DNA from: Trachythela sp. YZ-2020
Taxonomy: Eukaryota; Cnidaria; Anthozoa; Malacalcyonacea; Clavulariidae
Direction of reading: 5' to 3'
DNA: 64,000 nt
Assembly (NCBI GenBank): GCA_016169945.1
Contig: JADLSH010000254.1
Coordinates: forward strand, 1,178,001-1,242,000
Program-made: the position numbers and the translations under genes
Part shown: one piece after another, positions 20,872 through 33,306 of the stretch
Position numbering within the stretch: the stretch's first letter is position 1
Layout of the letters: every line of letters begins with the position of its first letter
Notes under the pieces: generated by a model
What the model was told of the DNA's origin: nothing
Database searches by the model: none
The model's input: the letters and a program-made list of their open reading frames with translations, nothing else

Positions 20872-23800
20872 ATGGTGGACCAACCGAACCACAGATCGTA
20901 CAAAATACGCGGTCATACTCGGCAGAGAAAAAGCTCTAAACCATATTCTAGGCCTAACGAACCGAAAAATAGGGTAAGATATGAACATTTCAGAAACTTA
21001 TCTTGTTATACGATTTAGATATTTAGTTGCTGAAAAGTTTAATAGTGTTAGTGTTGTATTTATACGCGTTATTTTCGAATATTTTAGGGTTTGCTTGATA
21101 AGGTAAAGGATTATTTAAGTCCTGCGTGGCTGTTTGGATATTTTGCTTCGAATGAAGACGAAATAGAAGCATCTAACTTTGAAGATGATGTCCTAAACCA
21201 GAATGCTACAGTTACACACGAAGAAGGAAGTACTTCTAGTGCTTATGACATACAACAGCAAGGTCGTTTAGCTAGCCTTGAAGAGGAGAATGATGATGAC
21301 AATGCCTTTGCAAGCTTTGAAATGGACAGTGATAGAAATATATCAGATGATACAACTGATAAAGGACAGCAAGTATTTGATGAAAATAATAGGCAGGATA
21401 GAGTGGAAAATGCTGACTCGTCAATAAGATTGTCAGGATCTCTTAACGATGACATCGAAGTAAGTATCAAGGGGTCGTTACAGTCGATTTCAACTCACTT
21501 TTCACTCAAATGTTCAGAACTTCGGAAATTCGTTGCGAAGTTCAAAAGTTCATAATGAAATTCAGAACCGGTTTGTAAACTGAGCATTTGATTGGCTGCT
21601 TTTTCTCTAGTAACCAATCAGAGGGTTTGTTTACAACATGGCATGTGAATTTCATTATGAACTTTTGAACTTCGCAACGAATTTCCGAAGTTCGGAACAT
21701 TTGAGTGAAAAGTGAGTTGAAATCGACTGTAACATCTTAATTTTATTCCTGGATTGTGGTGTGTTGCCTGATGGGAAGGCGGTAGTCTACAAAACTATAA
21801 AATAACCAGGAAGATTAAAGGCCATGTTAAGCGAACAATTTTTAGTGACAATTCACAATGCAAATTGTTACAGAACCAATCAGATATTGTGTAACCTCAG
21901 TTGCAAATTGTCACTAAAATTGTCCTGTGTAAGTAGCGAGATTCATCTTTGAGGGCATCAATTTTTGCCATTGAAAATTGCAAGGGCTGCATGCACCAAC
22001 TATTGTGGCAGCCATTAGCAACACCCTACAACATAGTTTATCTTCTAGGATGAAAACGAGAGAAGAGCATTGGAACAAGTGGACAGGCCACATCAGTCTG
22101 TGTTGTCTTACTCAACTGACCAGTTGAAACGTAAACCTTTGCCATCATTGCTACATTCTCGTTCAGCTACCAGCTCGTTATTACTACAACGAGGAACACC
22201 TAGTGTACGTTCTCAAGGGAACCACTTGCTGGGGTCAGTGTTAGCCCGAAGTAATTCATACACTCCAAGTGTTAAATTTTCAACACCAATGACATCAAAT
22301 AGTGCAAGTTTTTCAAGTGCACAGAAGCCAAGTCTAACGAGGCCTAGCACATTGTTATCAAGAAATTCATCTCTTAGAGACAATAACTTTACCAGAGGTG
22401 AAACATCGACAGTTGATGCTGCACCGAGATTTGATACTGCGGCAACAAGTTTGACTGCAACAGCTCAACCTGTTCCTGCCACAAGTTCTGCGCCATTGTT
22501 TTCTGTAGAGAAATTTGTCACTCCTGTGGTTAGTTTGGCTTATTTTATATAGCTAAATAAATTAGTGGGTTTCACTAAGCACTATCGTACAGCAGATGGT
22601 GGTCAACCAGAGTGAGAAATAATGTGAATTATTTTCATTATATGCAGTAGTCTTGTATTTGGTGGCAAATGATTATAGAATTGAGAGATGTAGTTTAACC
22701 ATTAGATGGCAATGTGCCCAGATGCGCCCTACTTTAGTATTTTACTCTGTCTAACGGCAGACGATTTTACTCGTCAGTGGTAGGGTACTACCAGTTAATG
22801 GGTTAACCCATAAAGGGACAATATGCCCTACTTTATTGTTTAACTCTCACTAATGCCAGAAAATTTTACTCATCAAAGGGAGAAAACTGGTCGTAAATAG
22901 GTTAATTTCTTTGCTCCTAATGCTTTTTAAGTTCTTGGAAAGCTTTTGATCTGTAATTTAATATGATGTTTCTCTATAGCAAAGAACCTTTACAAATAAA
23001 CGAGTGGGATCCCCAAGCTATCCTGGGCCAGTGATGTATGGAGGAGCTCTGAATATGTCTCGGGTTGTGCCGTTCAAAAGAAGAAGGATGAGCTCTCCCG
23101 GCTCTGAGGTATTTTTTCAATGAAACCTGCTGTCGTAACGCCATGTTACACCACAGGTTACACGAGGCAATTTTTGCTGCAACTTACAACACAAATTGTT
23201 TAGACACAGAGCGATGTTAGGTAAAGGTATGTTCACAGAGAAATTGTGAGCATGAATGAGAATGAGAATATTAGTCGAGTGAAACACAGGCCATGTTCAC
23301 TACTTTTCTGTGCGTACATTTCCACATAACATGGCTCTTTGCAGAAATTATGTTGCAAGTGTTGCCCACGTGTGTAAAATGCTAGTTTATGGGATACTTT
23401 AGTAAACGTGTATATTTTGAAGATAAGGTTAAAGAAGTATATATTTGAAGGCAGATTACATTTTTCTTAAGAAGTATTTGTTCATAATTTTCACTTTAAA
23501 AACTCTTGTTAACAAAACTATTTTGTCGTACATTCTATGTAGAGCTACCATCCTGTTTCAAAACTTCGCATCAGAGGGGTAAAAGAAAAAACAATTCAAA
23601 GTAAGTAATTCAAGGCTATCTAAAGCCAGACATTTTAACTTGGCAATGGGAAAGTGTTCGTTGTTAATAGGTTAACGAGACTACTTGACCATATCGCTTG
23701 TTATAATGTGCAGGCTGTAGCCTCAAGATTTACTTTTCTCAGCCAGTGGTATCCCAGTGCCTTGATAATCTATGATTTTCTAGAGTCGACTCTTGGTGGA

Positions 23801-26800
23801 AGTGGAACAAGAACAGCACAACGAATCCTTGATGCTTTGGAGTCAGTCTCATCTCCACTCAAGGTATTCACATCTATTACAGAATGAATACTAATATTGT
23901 TGAACTGGACCATATTATTTACATGTCATATTTTGTACATAGGATGTTCATCGGATTCCATCTCCAATTTCCTTGGCGTCTGCTTCTCCATTATCTTTTA
24001 TGGTATGCTTCAATTTTCCTTTCTATTGGTAGGGATGAGACGATAATAATTTTTTTATTGGTAGAAGCTGATAATCCATGACTTTTAGGCTTACCAATTA
24101 TCGGCCGATAATATCTATGAATATCAGCATATATCTGCTCTTACGATATTTAAAATGCTTGCCTTTTCACTTGTTTTTTCTTATTATATTTATAACACTT
24201 CCTTCGTTTATCAAGAAAAACGAGTGACATTACTAGACGCATTTGGTTCTAATAATAAAACTATCAAGACAAGTTTAGTTCGTAATCAATTCCATTTAGC
24301 AGATAGCCTAATACTTAAACATTCTATGCACACGAGCAAGCAAAACTTGTCATGGAAAACCTGTCCAGAAAAACTTGTTGAGCATACGTATGGGAAAGTT
24401 AACTTGTTATGGAAACTTGTCAAGAAAATCTTGCTCGTTTGTAGGGAGCTTAATACATTTGCCCTAAATTCTTAACCAATATCGGTAACTACCGATATAT
24501 CGGCTGATAACCCACATATTGTATCGGAATTTAATTATTGTATTGGTAAATTGGATTTTTCGTTATTTGGGTAACATTTCCATTGATGAATCTATGATTG
24601 TGGTTTGATGTTTTAATTTCTTTGTTTGTATAGCCATCAAAGACACGAATAACACCACCAAAAACAAAGTTTGGTCCAAGAGTTTCATATTTACAGGTAA
24701 AGTATGAGAGTTGTACTCTAGAATATGTGGTTCCAGTGTGGGTAGTCACCGTATGCTTGAGGTTTGTAGTCACCGTATGCTTGAGGTTTGTAGTCACCGT
24801 ATGCTTGAGGTTTGTAGTCACCGTATGCTTGAGGTTTGTAGTCACCGTATGCTTGAGGTTTGTAGTCACCGTATGCTTGAGGTTTCTAGGATCAGACTAC
24901 CTGTGAAATATAACAAAAACCTCAACGTTTCAAGCTCTAAACAACGATTGTATAAACTCCATGAAGTATGGCATATACACCCCACTTTTAATTTGTTATC
25001 TTACTCTGTTTAATGCCAGACGATTTTACTTTTCAACAAAAAGATGCTAGGGATTAATGGGTTAACTTGACTACCACTCATCAAGTGGCAATGTGCCCTA
25101 TAAATTTATGGTATCCGGATACTTTACTATTTTTCTCTATGTAATGTAAGGTGACTTTACTTGTTAATTCATCTTGGTATTTCATGGTTTCACCAATTAT
25201 TCAGTAACATATTGTTCAGGAATGGATCCAGCTCGATTTGATAGGGGGGGTGCTAAGCGGGCTTTGGTCACGAAGCAGGGCGTGGTCGGCAACCGAGGAA
25301 GGGTGAGTCATCACTGAGGACCTCCTACAAGGTCAAGGGGGTTATCTTGTCAGAATTTTTTTTAAATAAGATGGCCTAGATCGTCAAAAAACACCCATCA
25401 ATGGCCCGATATTATATTTTTGTTTGATAAATGCCATGTCAAATCCAAAATTTGGATTTGACATGGGAATTGGCACCCCTCCTGCACCCCCCTTGGCCAA
25501 GGCTAGGAGGGGTGCGCACACCCCTGCACCCCCCCAGTAAATCCATCCCTGATATTGTTTTCAACTCATTGTGTTTTGTTCAGGCCAAACTGCTTGGTGA
25601 TCCTCCTGTGTCGTCACTACATACTCCTGACGTTGCAAAAGTTTACTTTGTTGAAGACCCTGTGTCAAGGGAACCGCAGCCCAGTTCCCCACCTTCTTCT
25701 CTGCCAAGCAAGTCATCGAAACGTACAGTTGAAAATCAATCATTGTAAGTTGGGAAACAAAATAATTATTCATTGATCTAAATTGTTTTTTTTGTAAGAA
25801 TTGTATCGAGGTGGCTTGACAGCAAGTTTTGTCTAGGTAAATAACTCTTTACCTTCTTGGTCCTTTCACAGTTCCTGAAATAACAGTCAAGAATTGTCCG
25901 GAATATATTCCGATTATTTTTTCTCATTTTAAATAGTTTCAGCGGTCTCAAAGACACAGTTCTCAAGGTTTGTTACATGTTGAAAAAAAGTCGTACAAAA
26001 TGCATTTTATGTCAGATTTCTTTGCTTAAAACGAAGAATACAATTGTGTGAAGTAAAGTCAATGTTTTTATTCATTTTCAGAGCTCGCTTCCAACTTCCT
26101 TTGCCCCCAAATCTTTGCCGACATCGCTCTCACCGATAGAAAACACGAGCAGAACGTCTGGCAAGATGAAAACAGCTCCACGTAGTGCGGCCATGCATTA
26201 TAGTTCTAATAAAAATAGCCAAGATGACGAGGTGGGTATTGCAGTACGTTATACACTCAGATCAATACATTCCTCGAATTCATTGTGCTCGAATTCGTCC
26301 AGTTATAAACCTTGGTCAAACGAGAATGAGAGTTGATGAGAGTTTAATTGCAAGCGAGAGTTTGCATGAGAGTTTCATCAACTTTCATGCCCCGGTCAAA
26401 CGAGAACAAGAGTTGCATGAGAGTTGACTGGATATTACCACGCGTACCCGTCAAACGAGCAAAAATCTCTCATCAACTCTCATCAAAATTTCAACTAGCC
26501 CAAAGTTGATCAGATTGCATGAGAGTTACATAGATGTGCGTTGTCTTTGCAAACTAAAGTCACAGTGAAACGAGAATGAGAGCTGACGAGAGTCAATGTC
26601 TCAATGAGTGCAATCTTATCATGCACTCTTATCAACTTTGATCTGGTTCAAATTTTGATGAGAGTTGATGAGAGATTTTTGCTCGTTTGACCGGTACGTG
26701 TGATAATATTCAGTCAACTCTCATGCAACTCTTGTTCTCGTTTGACAACGGCTTGAAACCATGAACCATTCTAATAATTCTATATTTCCTCCAGGTTGTT

Positions 26801-29800
26801 AATCCACTACCCGAGATCCGCAATGCAGTCCCTCTGCCCCTCAATCCAGGCAAAAACATGTCTTTACCAATGTTTAATACAAACAATATTGCTGATGACG
26901 TTAAACTGCCGAATAAATCAGAGAATATCTTTAACAAACAAAAGGTATTAATATCTATTGTATTTTATTTGCGACATTTGAGAACATGTGTATCATTAGC
27001 CTTTGTGTACAATGATTTCACTTATCTTTCAAAGGAATCCTCAAGAAAAGACAAGTTATTAACGGAGTCGCCTAAAAATGGTTTCATATTTTCATCGCCT
27101 GAACCGAAATCTCGACGTTTCTCAGTGAAGGAGAGTTTAGAAGCCGCTGATGATGAGGTGAAGTTGCTTTTCGACATTTTTTTTCACACTCACAGTAAAA
27201 CTATGCATAGATAGATTAACTGGCGGGGGGGGGGGGGGGCGGTGCCGGGGGGTGCGCATTGGTAATTTGTATATAATTCTTTAGTGTTTTGCCACGGCAT
27301 TTTACTGTCCCTAAATTTAAGAATCTCTTCTTTCAAAAACAGGTTTCATTTTCGTTCAGTGAACCAGTCCCTGTTAAGGAGGTAATAGATAAGTTTTTTG
27401 TTTTAAATTCTCAGTACACGTTTACTACATGATTTTTGCCCACTCTTGTTAAGGAAGACAACTATGTATTGGTTATTTTTCATGTAAATTGAAAGACTTT
27501 CTCATACAATTTCAGAGTTCTGATACTTCAAAAGAAACATTCAGTAACCCGCTACTGCAATCTCAGAAAACTTCAAACAGTTTTAAACCAACAGTGAACC
27601 ATTTGCCGAACCTGAATCAGAAATCTAAATCACCATTCAGCAAAAGTCCTCTGTCAAATGACATAATCCTTGGTTCTGGAAAGACTCAACCCGCTGAGCC
27701 TCTTGGGAAATCTGAGCCAGCGCAAACCAATGATTTAGCCCAGCGGTTCGCACCAGCGGCTGGTTCATGGGAATGTACTTCATGTATGATCAACAATAAG
27801 GCAAGCGCAGTGAAATGCATCGCTTGTGAGACAGCGAAACCTTCCAAAACCGGTAATTCCGGGAAAGACAAACAGGAAATAGACTGGAAAGCAAAATTTG
27901 GAGCGCCCAAAGATACATGGGAATGCGACACATGTTTAGTCAGGAATAAAAATGACTTGAATAAATGCGCCGCGTGTGAGACGAAAAGGCCTGGCTCTAG
28001 TTCAAATGACGATTTGAAACTTAAGTTTGCTGCCCCTAGTGGCTCATGGGAATGTCCAACGTGCATGATACAAAATAAAGCTGGCGCTTCAAAATGTGTC
28101 GCGTGTGAGATGAGCAAGCCTGGGTCTAGTTCAAACGATGATTTGAAACTCAAGTTTGCTGCCCCCAGTGGCTCATGGGAATGTCCAACTTGTCTGGTGC
28201 GAAATAAAGCTTCTGACTTGAAGTGTGCTGCGTGCGAGGCGAGCAGGCCTGGGACACAAAGTGGTGGTGAGTTCTTGTAGTTCATCTTCTTCATAGACCT
28301 AATCAGCTGACAAAGATTCGGCGGTTGAGCAGATAAAACAACCTGAAAATACAATAAGAACTTCGACGTTTCGAGCGAAGGCCCTTCGTCTGGAAGTTAG
28401 TAGCGTGGGTCGGGGGAAAACATGTGACTAGTTACCACGGTTCTGATAATGTAATAATGTGGGTTTATATGATCAAACTACCAGGAAAATATATTAAGAA
28501 CTTAGTGAAGTATATTAACTTCCAGACGAAGGGCCTTCGCTCGAAACGTCGAAGTTCTTGTTGAATTTTTCAGATAGATTGATCCTACAAAACCACCACA
28601 GCATGTTGTTCATTGCTACCGACACTGGCCAGAGCCACCTATACGTGTAGGCATCAAGTGTAAACGCGGCTTAAATAAATAATATTTTAAACGCTGAACT
28701 GTATATTATATAATATATCTAGGTTCAAGTCAAACTGGTTTCGCCTTCAACAAGACAAGTGCTCCAACAAGTGGATTTACATTTGGCGGGAATGGTGCGA
28801 GTTCTAAATCTAGTGTAAGTTCTGGGTTTACGTTCGGCAGTGGAGACACCAAGGAATCTGCTGAACCGCCAAATAAATCAACATTCACTTTTGGCCAGAG
28901 TTCAGCGGAGTCAAGCAAACCGAACTTTACTTTTGGAAACAACACAGCCACAACAACGAAACCTAATCCTTCGTTTGGTTCAACAACAAGCAGTGATACG
29001 AAATCTAGCTCGGGTTTCACTTTCGGGGGAAGTTCAAAGGAAAAAGCAACCACAGCTCCGACATTTACATTTGGAGCAAATTCAAACAAAGAAGAAAATA
29101 GAACTCAGTTTTCGTTCGGTGTTGGCAGCGCGGGGAAGACGTCAAGTCAAAATGGAAGTCTACAGAAAGAAGATGACGAGGAAACAAATGAAAAACCATC
29201 AAATACACGTAAGTGATAATTTGTAAAATGTCTACATGGTATCGGTAATATAAATCACGTTACTACCCACGTAAAAACGCACAAGATGTATGTAACAGCC
29301 TGCAGCAGACTTGTATGAATGCTGTTGCAACAACTTGCTATCAGGATGTGTTCGCACTGCTTGTTCCCAGCTTGTTGACAAGTCGTCATGGCTTGCTTCA
29401 AGGTTGTTGATTCAACAGACTTGTTACAAGTTGTTCCAATCTGGTATGCTAAACTAACATGAAGTATTTACATTTTCAGCGACAATGAATATAGCGCAGG
29501 CGGCGGCTGCAGGATTATTAAAAGTCCCTTGTAAAGATACTACACCAAGTACTAACCAAGGTAATTACGTCACAGTTCTTGGTTTCATTTTCAGGTTGAA
29601 ATTGATATTTTTTCTTGGTCGCCACTGAACACATATCAAAAGTTATATTTTGATTTGATGGCACTTTAAACATTCTCAATTATTATTCAGCTGTAACAGG
29701 TCAAGACCAGGTAACATCCACAACCGAACCTTCTATTGCTTCAACATTTACATTCGGTGCGGCGACCGCGCCATCTGGAGGGCGTGGAGAGCAACAACCC

Positions 29801-32800
29801 AAGGCATCTGGTCTGGGATTCGCTCCACTGTCGTCGTCCAACACACAGGACAAGCCCTTCGCTTTTCAAGCGTCGACCACGTCTGCTGCTTCTACTAAAA
29901 CGGCAACAGGTGAACGATGGCTCCTCTACTTTTGTGGAAATTTTGAAAACACTTTCTTAGAAGATTACATTCTCATGAGCAAATTCTCCTGGTTCTATTT
30001 GTTCACACGACAATTCGTACTGTTAGCTGTTCTCGAATTCGTCTAACTTCATGCGTCGCGTTTGAACGCAAGCGAAATCATTCAACTTTGAGTACAGCTT
30101 TGAGTTCATCCGCCGAATGAAAATGGGGTCTTAAGGCCCCATTTTTCAGTTTTTAGAAGTAAATAAAACCGTCTATGGAAGGAAATTTTAAAAGATATGC
30201 AGACCAAAACACTCAAACTGTTCTAGCGCTTCTGAATATTTGAAAAACATAAAACAGGATCAAAGTTATACGTCAGTGAAAATCGAAAAATCGGCGCGTT
30301 GTAGAATCTCGTTCAGTCAGTCTGGCGTCTTAGGGCTGTTCTCTATTACCGTCGTTTTGTCCGCGCAGGGTGAAAGAACCAGTTTGAACATGCGCTGTAG
30401 CCTGTAGGTGTCAGTTTATGGTCCACTTGGGTGCTCAAGCGCGCACAATTAAAGTTGAATTACATTCAACTTCCATAACGTGTCACATGACCAGTCTAGG
30501 TTGCTCGTCCCGCGCGGGAGGAGCAATTGTAATGTGAAACGGCGTGATGAGTTTTGTTCTTCGTCTTGCGCAATCACCTAATTTGGGCACAGCCGCTATC
30601 ATTAGTACGAGTGCATCACCTTGTCAATAACAGTCTATTAACCGCAGGAAAACAACATACTGGTGCTAGGACCAGGTCCTTCAACTGCATTTGGACATCA
30701 CAAGTTACTATTATTATGTTGCTGAAGAAAATAAACGCTACTATAACCTATGCTATTTTTGTCGTTTCAGGAGGCTCATTCAGCTTCGGAGCTCAACAGG
30801 CAACTCCATCAGTTCCCGCCGTAACCTCGTCCACTGCTAAGCCCAACCCAACTTCCCTGTTTTCATTCAATGGTTCCAATTCTACTGTGGCTCCTGCTAA
30901 AACATCTGCTGCTATAAACAACACGCCTTTCTCGTTTACCGGTTCTAACGCTGCTTCAACATTGCCCAATGCCACGACAGCAGTTCCAGCTCTAACCACA
31001 ACAAACTCTGCTTCCTTATTTAACTTTACTGGCTCGGCTGGACAAGCATTGCCTGCTAAAACAACAGTTTCTTCAGCACAGAGTAACCCTGCGCCATCAT
31101 TGTTTTCATTCACTGGCTCGGCAGCAACCGACCAAGCTAAGCCAGCACCCGTGTTTAATTTTGGTGCCGTCAATGGCCCCACATCAAGTAACGGTCCTAG
31201 TGCCGCCACAGGCCAGGCAGCGACAGGCAGTGGTTTGTTTTCATTCACTGGAGCTCGGGTAAATATTTATGATATTACATTTCACTGCCTTGACTGTTTG
31301 TTTAATTGTGATATCATAGTAGACTTTCGCAAAGTCCTTCGTCTTTGTTTAAACGCGCTCGCCTGGTTTTGCTCGATCAAACATAATAGAGGTCGACTTG
31401 GAAGAAGTCTAATAGTAATGTCATAGTTACTGTCGATGCAATGGAAGTGTTGATAAAATATTGCATCTATTCTTTTCCTCAAGTTGATCAATACATTTGC
31501 TAAATTGCTCAACTTCCTGTGTGTGTGAATCGACCAATGGCGTCTCATTTCAGTGATTGATTGACCAATTGGGAACAAGTATGCTAGTAAACAGGAAGTT
31601 GAGCAATTTTTGAGCAAATGTATTGATCAACTTGCATCGAAAGGGTTTGGTAACTCGTTGACTTACTTGATTATTGCGAGTCCAGTGTCCCTATTTCTTG
31701 CCCTTGCACGCGTGCCACGTCACGTCATTCGAACTATTCACCACATTCGCACTATTCACTATGTTCACCATATTTTAATGACTTTAATGACTTTTTTCTT
31801 TCCAACAGCCATCAACGGCGCCAGTTGTTGAAAATCAAAACTCAATGGGAGGTGAAGAGATGGATGCAGACTCGAACAATAATCACGATCAAACAACTTA
31901 CCCTCAGGCCACTGGTGGATTTACCTTTACTCCACAACCAACAGGTATACTGTAATATACTGGCCTGATATATACTAAAGAAGGATGATCGGTCTCAACG
32001 AACTTGGGCGAATATAAGATAGTTTGTCTGATAATTCGTCTGTGTATGAACACGGCAGTTGGCATATATACGGATCTTCCATCATAACAAGCTATCTGCG
32101 TAGTTCACCTTGACGAATGATTCGTCTATGTGTATAAATATGAGATTAGATGAACTATTTGGAAAAATATCAAGGGTGATTTGTTCCCAGAACCCGTGTC
32201 AGTGGCGGACATTGGAGGGGTGAGGGGTGGGGGGGGCAACCGTAACAACCGTAACAACCGTAACAACCGTAACAAATACTACTATACACTGGACCCCCAC
32301 GTTTGAGATATCTTTTTCCGGTAGTTCAGACACAAACCACGGCAGCTTATTGTAGAATACTACCTACACTGAACCTCCACGTTTGAGATATCTTTTTCAG
32401 GTAGTTCAGACACAAACCACGGCAGCTTATTGTAGAATACTACCTACACTGGACCTCCACGTTTGAGATATCTTTTTCAGGTAGTTCAGACACAAACCAC
32501 GCCACCACGGCAGCTTATTGTAGAATACTACCTACACTGAACCTCCACGTTTGAGATATCTTTTTCAGGTAGTTCAGACACAAACCACGGCAGCTTATTG
32601 TAGAATACTACCTACACTGGACCACCACGTTTGAGATATCTTTTTCAGGTAGTTCAGACACAAACCACGGCAGCTTATTGTAGAATACTACGTACACTTG
32701 AACCCCACGTTTGAGATATCTTTTTCAGGTACTTCAGACATAAACCTCGACAGCGTATTGTAGAATACCAACTACACTCGACCCTTCTATACGTTCATAA

Positions 32801-33306
32801 TACCTAATCATGTTTGTTTTCCTTTTGCAGGCAATGCATCAGGTTTATTTTCTGCTGGAACAAGCGCTACACCTGGAGGGACTTCAAGAGGTTTTAATTT
32901 CAATGTCAGTAGTGGTATTACGTCAGCATTCCAGTTTGGAGCCGGTAACCCCAGCACGCCTTCTGGAGGATTTAACTTTGGAGCCGCTGCGACCACCGCT
33001 GGCTCGTCGCCTTTTATGTTTGGTGGCGCATCCACACCTGCCAGCGGCACTGCAAGTAAGTAAAGTGTTTAATCAGTGAAAATAAGTACAGTGAAAATAT
33101 CAGGCATTAGTTGTTTCCAGAACCAGTCAGCCGGATGATGTGTCCAACAACGTACTAAAATATCTGTTCTTGTATTTCTAGACCCGTCAGCGGCTCCTTT
33201 CAACGTCGGTACAACTACTGACCAACCCGCTATGTTTAATATGGGAGCAGCACAATCTGCACCACCCAGAGTCTACAAGAAAGCTCTAAGACGAAACCGA
33301 AAATGA
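20872..33306 (+). CDS. NUP153: NUP153 nucleoporin, complete 21-exon gene
   Basis: Exons: 20872-20973, 21088-21459, 22049-22528, 22980-23108, 23543-23600, 23784-23863, 23943-24002, 24634-24696, 25584-25744, 26084-26231, 26795-26944, 27035-27157, 27343-27381, 27516-28266, 28723-29208, 29480-29560, 29691-29909, 30771-31258, 31809-31944, 32831-33055, 33182-33306. They join in frame to 1491 residues (vertebrate NUP153 about 1475). It is a nuclear-basket nucleoporin that anchors the basket and binds importins and Ran. Visible: N-terminal LSPAWLFGYF; the conserved TAQRILDALESVSSPL and DVHRIPSP; four RanBP2-type zinc fingers (W-x-C-x2-C-x10-C-x2-C) at residues ~738-764, 788-814, 831-857 and 874-900; about twenty FG-type motifs from residue ~906 on; and a basic C-terminus, VYKKALRRNRK. 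AATAAA lies at 33671. The acceptors of the exons at 23784 and 26084 were chosen by frame and are the least certain. Confidence 0.93.
21477..21733. mobile_element. Foldback MITE in NUP153 intron 2
   Basis: Arms of about 88 bp begin TTACAGTCGATTTCAACTCA and end with the inverse. They include TTCGTTGCGAAGTTCAAAAG. The arms are close to identical, so the copy is young. It starts only 18 bp after the splice donor of the second exon. Confidence 0.85.
24738..24887. repeat. 24-bp tandem repeat, six copies, in a NUP153 intron
   Basis: Unit GTAGTCACCGTATGCTTGAG plus GTTT, almost perfect over six copies. It lies just downstream of the exon at 24634-24696. Because 24 is a multiple of 3, both strands show open frames (HRMLEVCS on plus), which I do not regard as coding. 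Confidence 0.9.
26317..26752. repeat. Two head-to-head copies of the GATGAGAGTT-rich element in a NUP153 intron
   Basis: The plus-oriented copy (26317-26520) carries GTTTCATCAAC and ACCACGCGTACC. The second (26565-26752) carries the same words inverted (GACCGGTACGTGTGATAATA). Together they can form a long imperfect hairpin between the exons at 26084 and 26795. Confidence 0.7.
27222..27255. repeat. Poly-G tract in a NUP153 intron
   Basis: Long G runs broken by single C and T bases in the intron before the exon at 27343; likely to be length-variable and error-prone in assembly. Confidence 0.7.
28357..28560. mobile_element. Foldback element in the NUP153 intron after the zinc-finger exon
   Basis: Arms of about 45 bp: AGAACTTCGACGTTTCGAGC at the left and GCTCGAAACGTCGAAGTTCT at the right, both including CGAAGGCCCTTCGTCTGG or its inverse. 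Diverged words of the same family (CAACGTTTCAAGCTC) appear near 24923. Confidence 0.8.
32237..32790. repeat. 9-bp and 80-bp tandem repeats in a NUP153 intron
   Basis: A short (GTAACAACC)n run at 32237-32275 is followed by about six units of an ~80-bp repeat containing CCACGTTTGAGATATCTTTT and GTTCAGACACAAACCACGG, then GCAGCTTATTGTAGAATAC. One unit has a short insertion, and the last two are more diverged. The second half of the unit resembles the LINE fragment at 54145-54180. Confidence 0.85.

Noticed and set aside
24530..24869. Minus-strand TNLKHTVT repeat protein
   Set aside because: Frame through the 24-bp tandem repeat inside a NUP153 intron.
27686..28354. 222-codon minus-strand frame
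   Set aside because: Antisense shadow of the NUP153 zinc-finger exon; no family resemblance on that strand.
30793..31248. 151-codon minus-strand frame
   Set aside because: Antisense of the low-complexity NUP153 FG exon.
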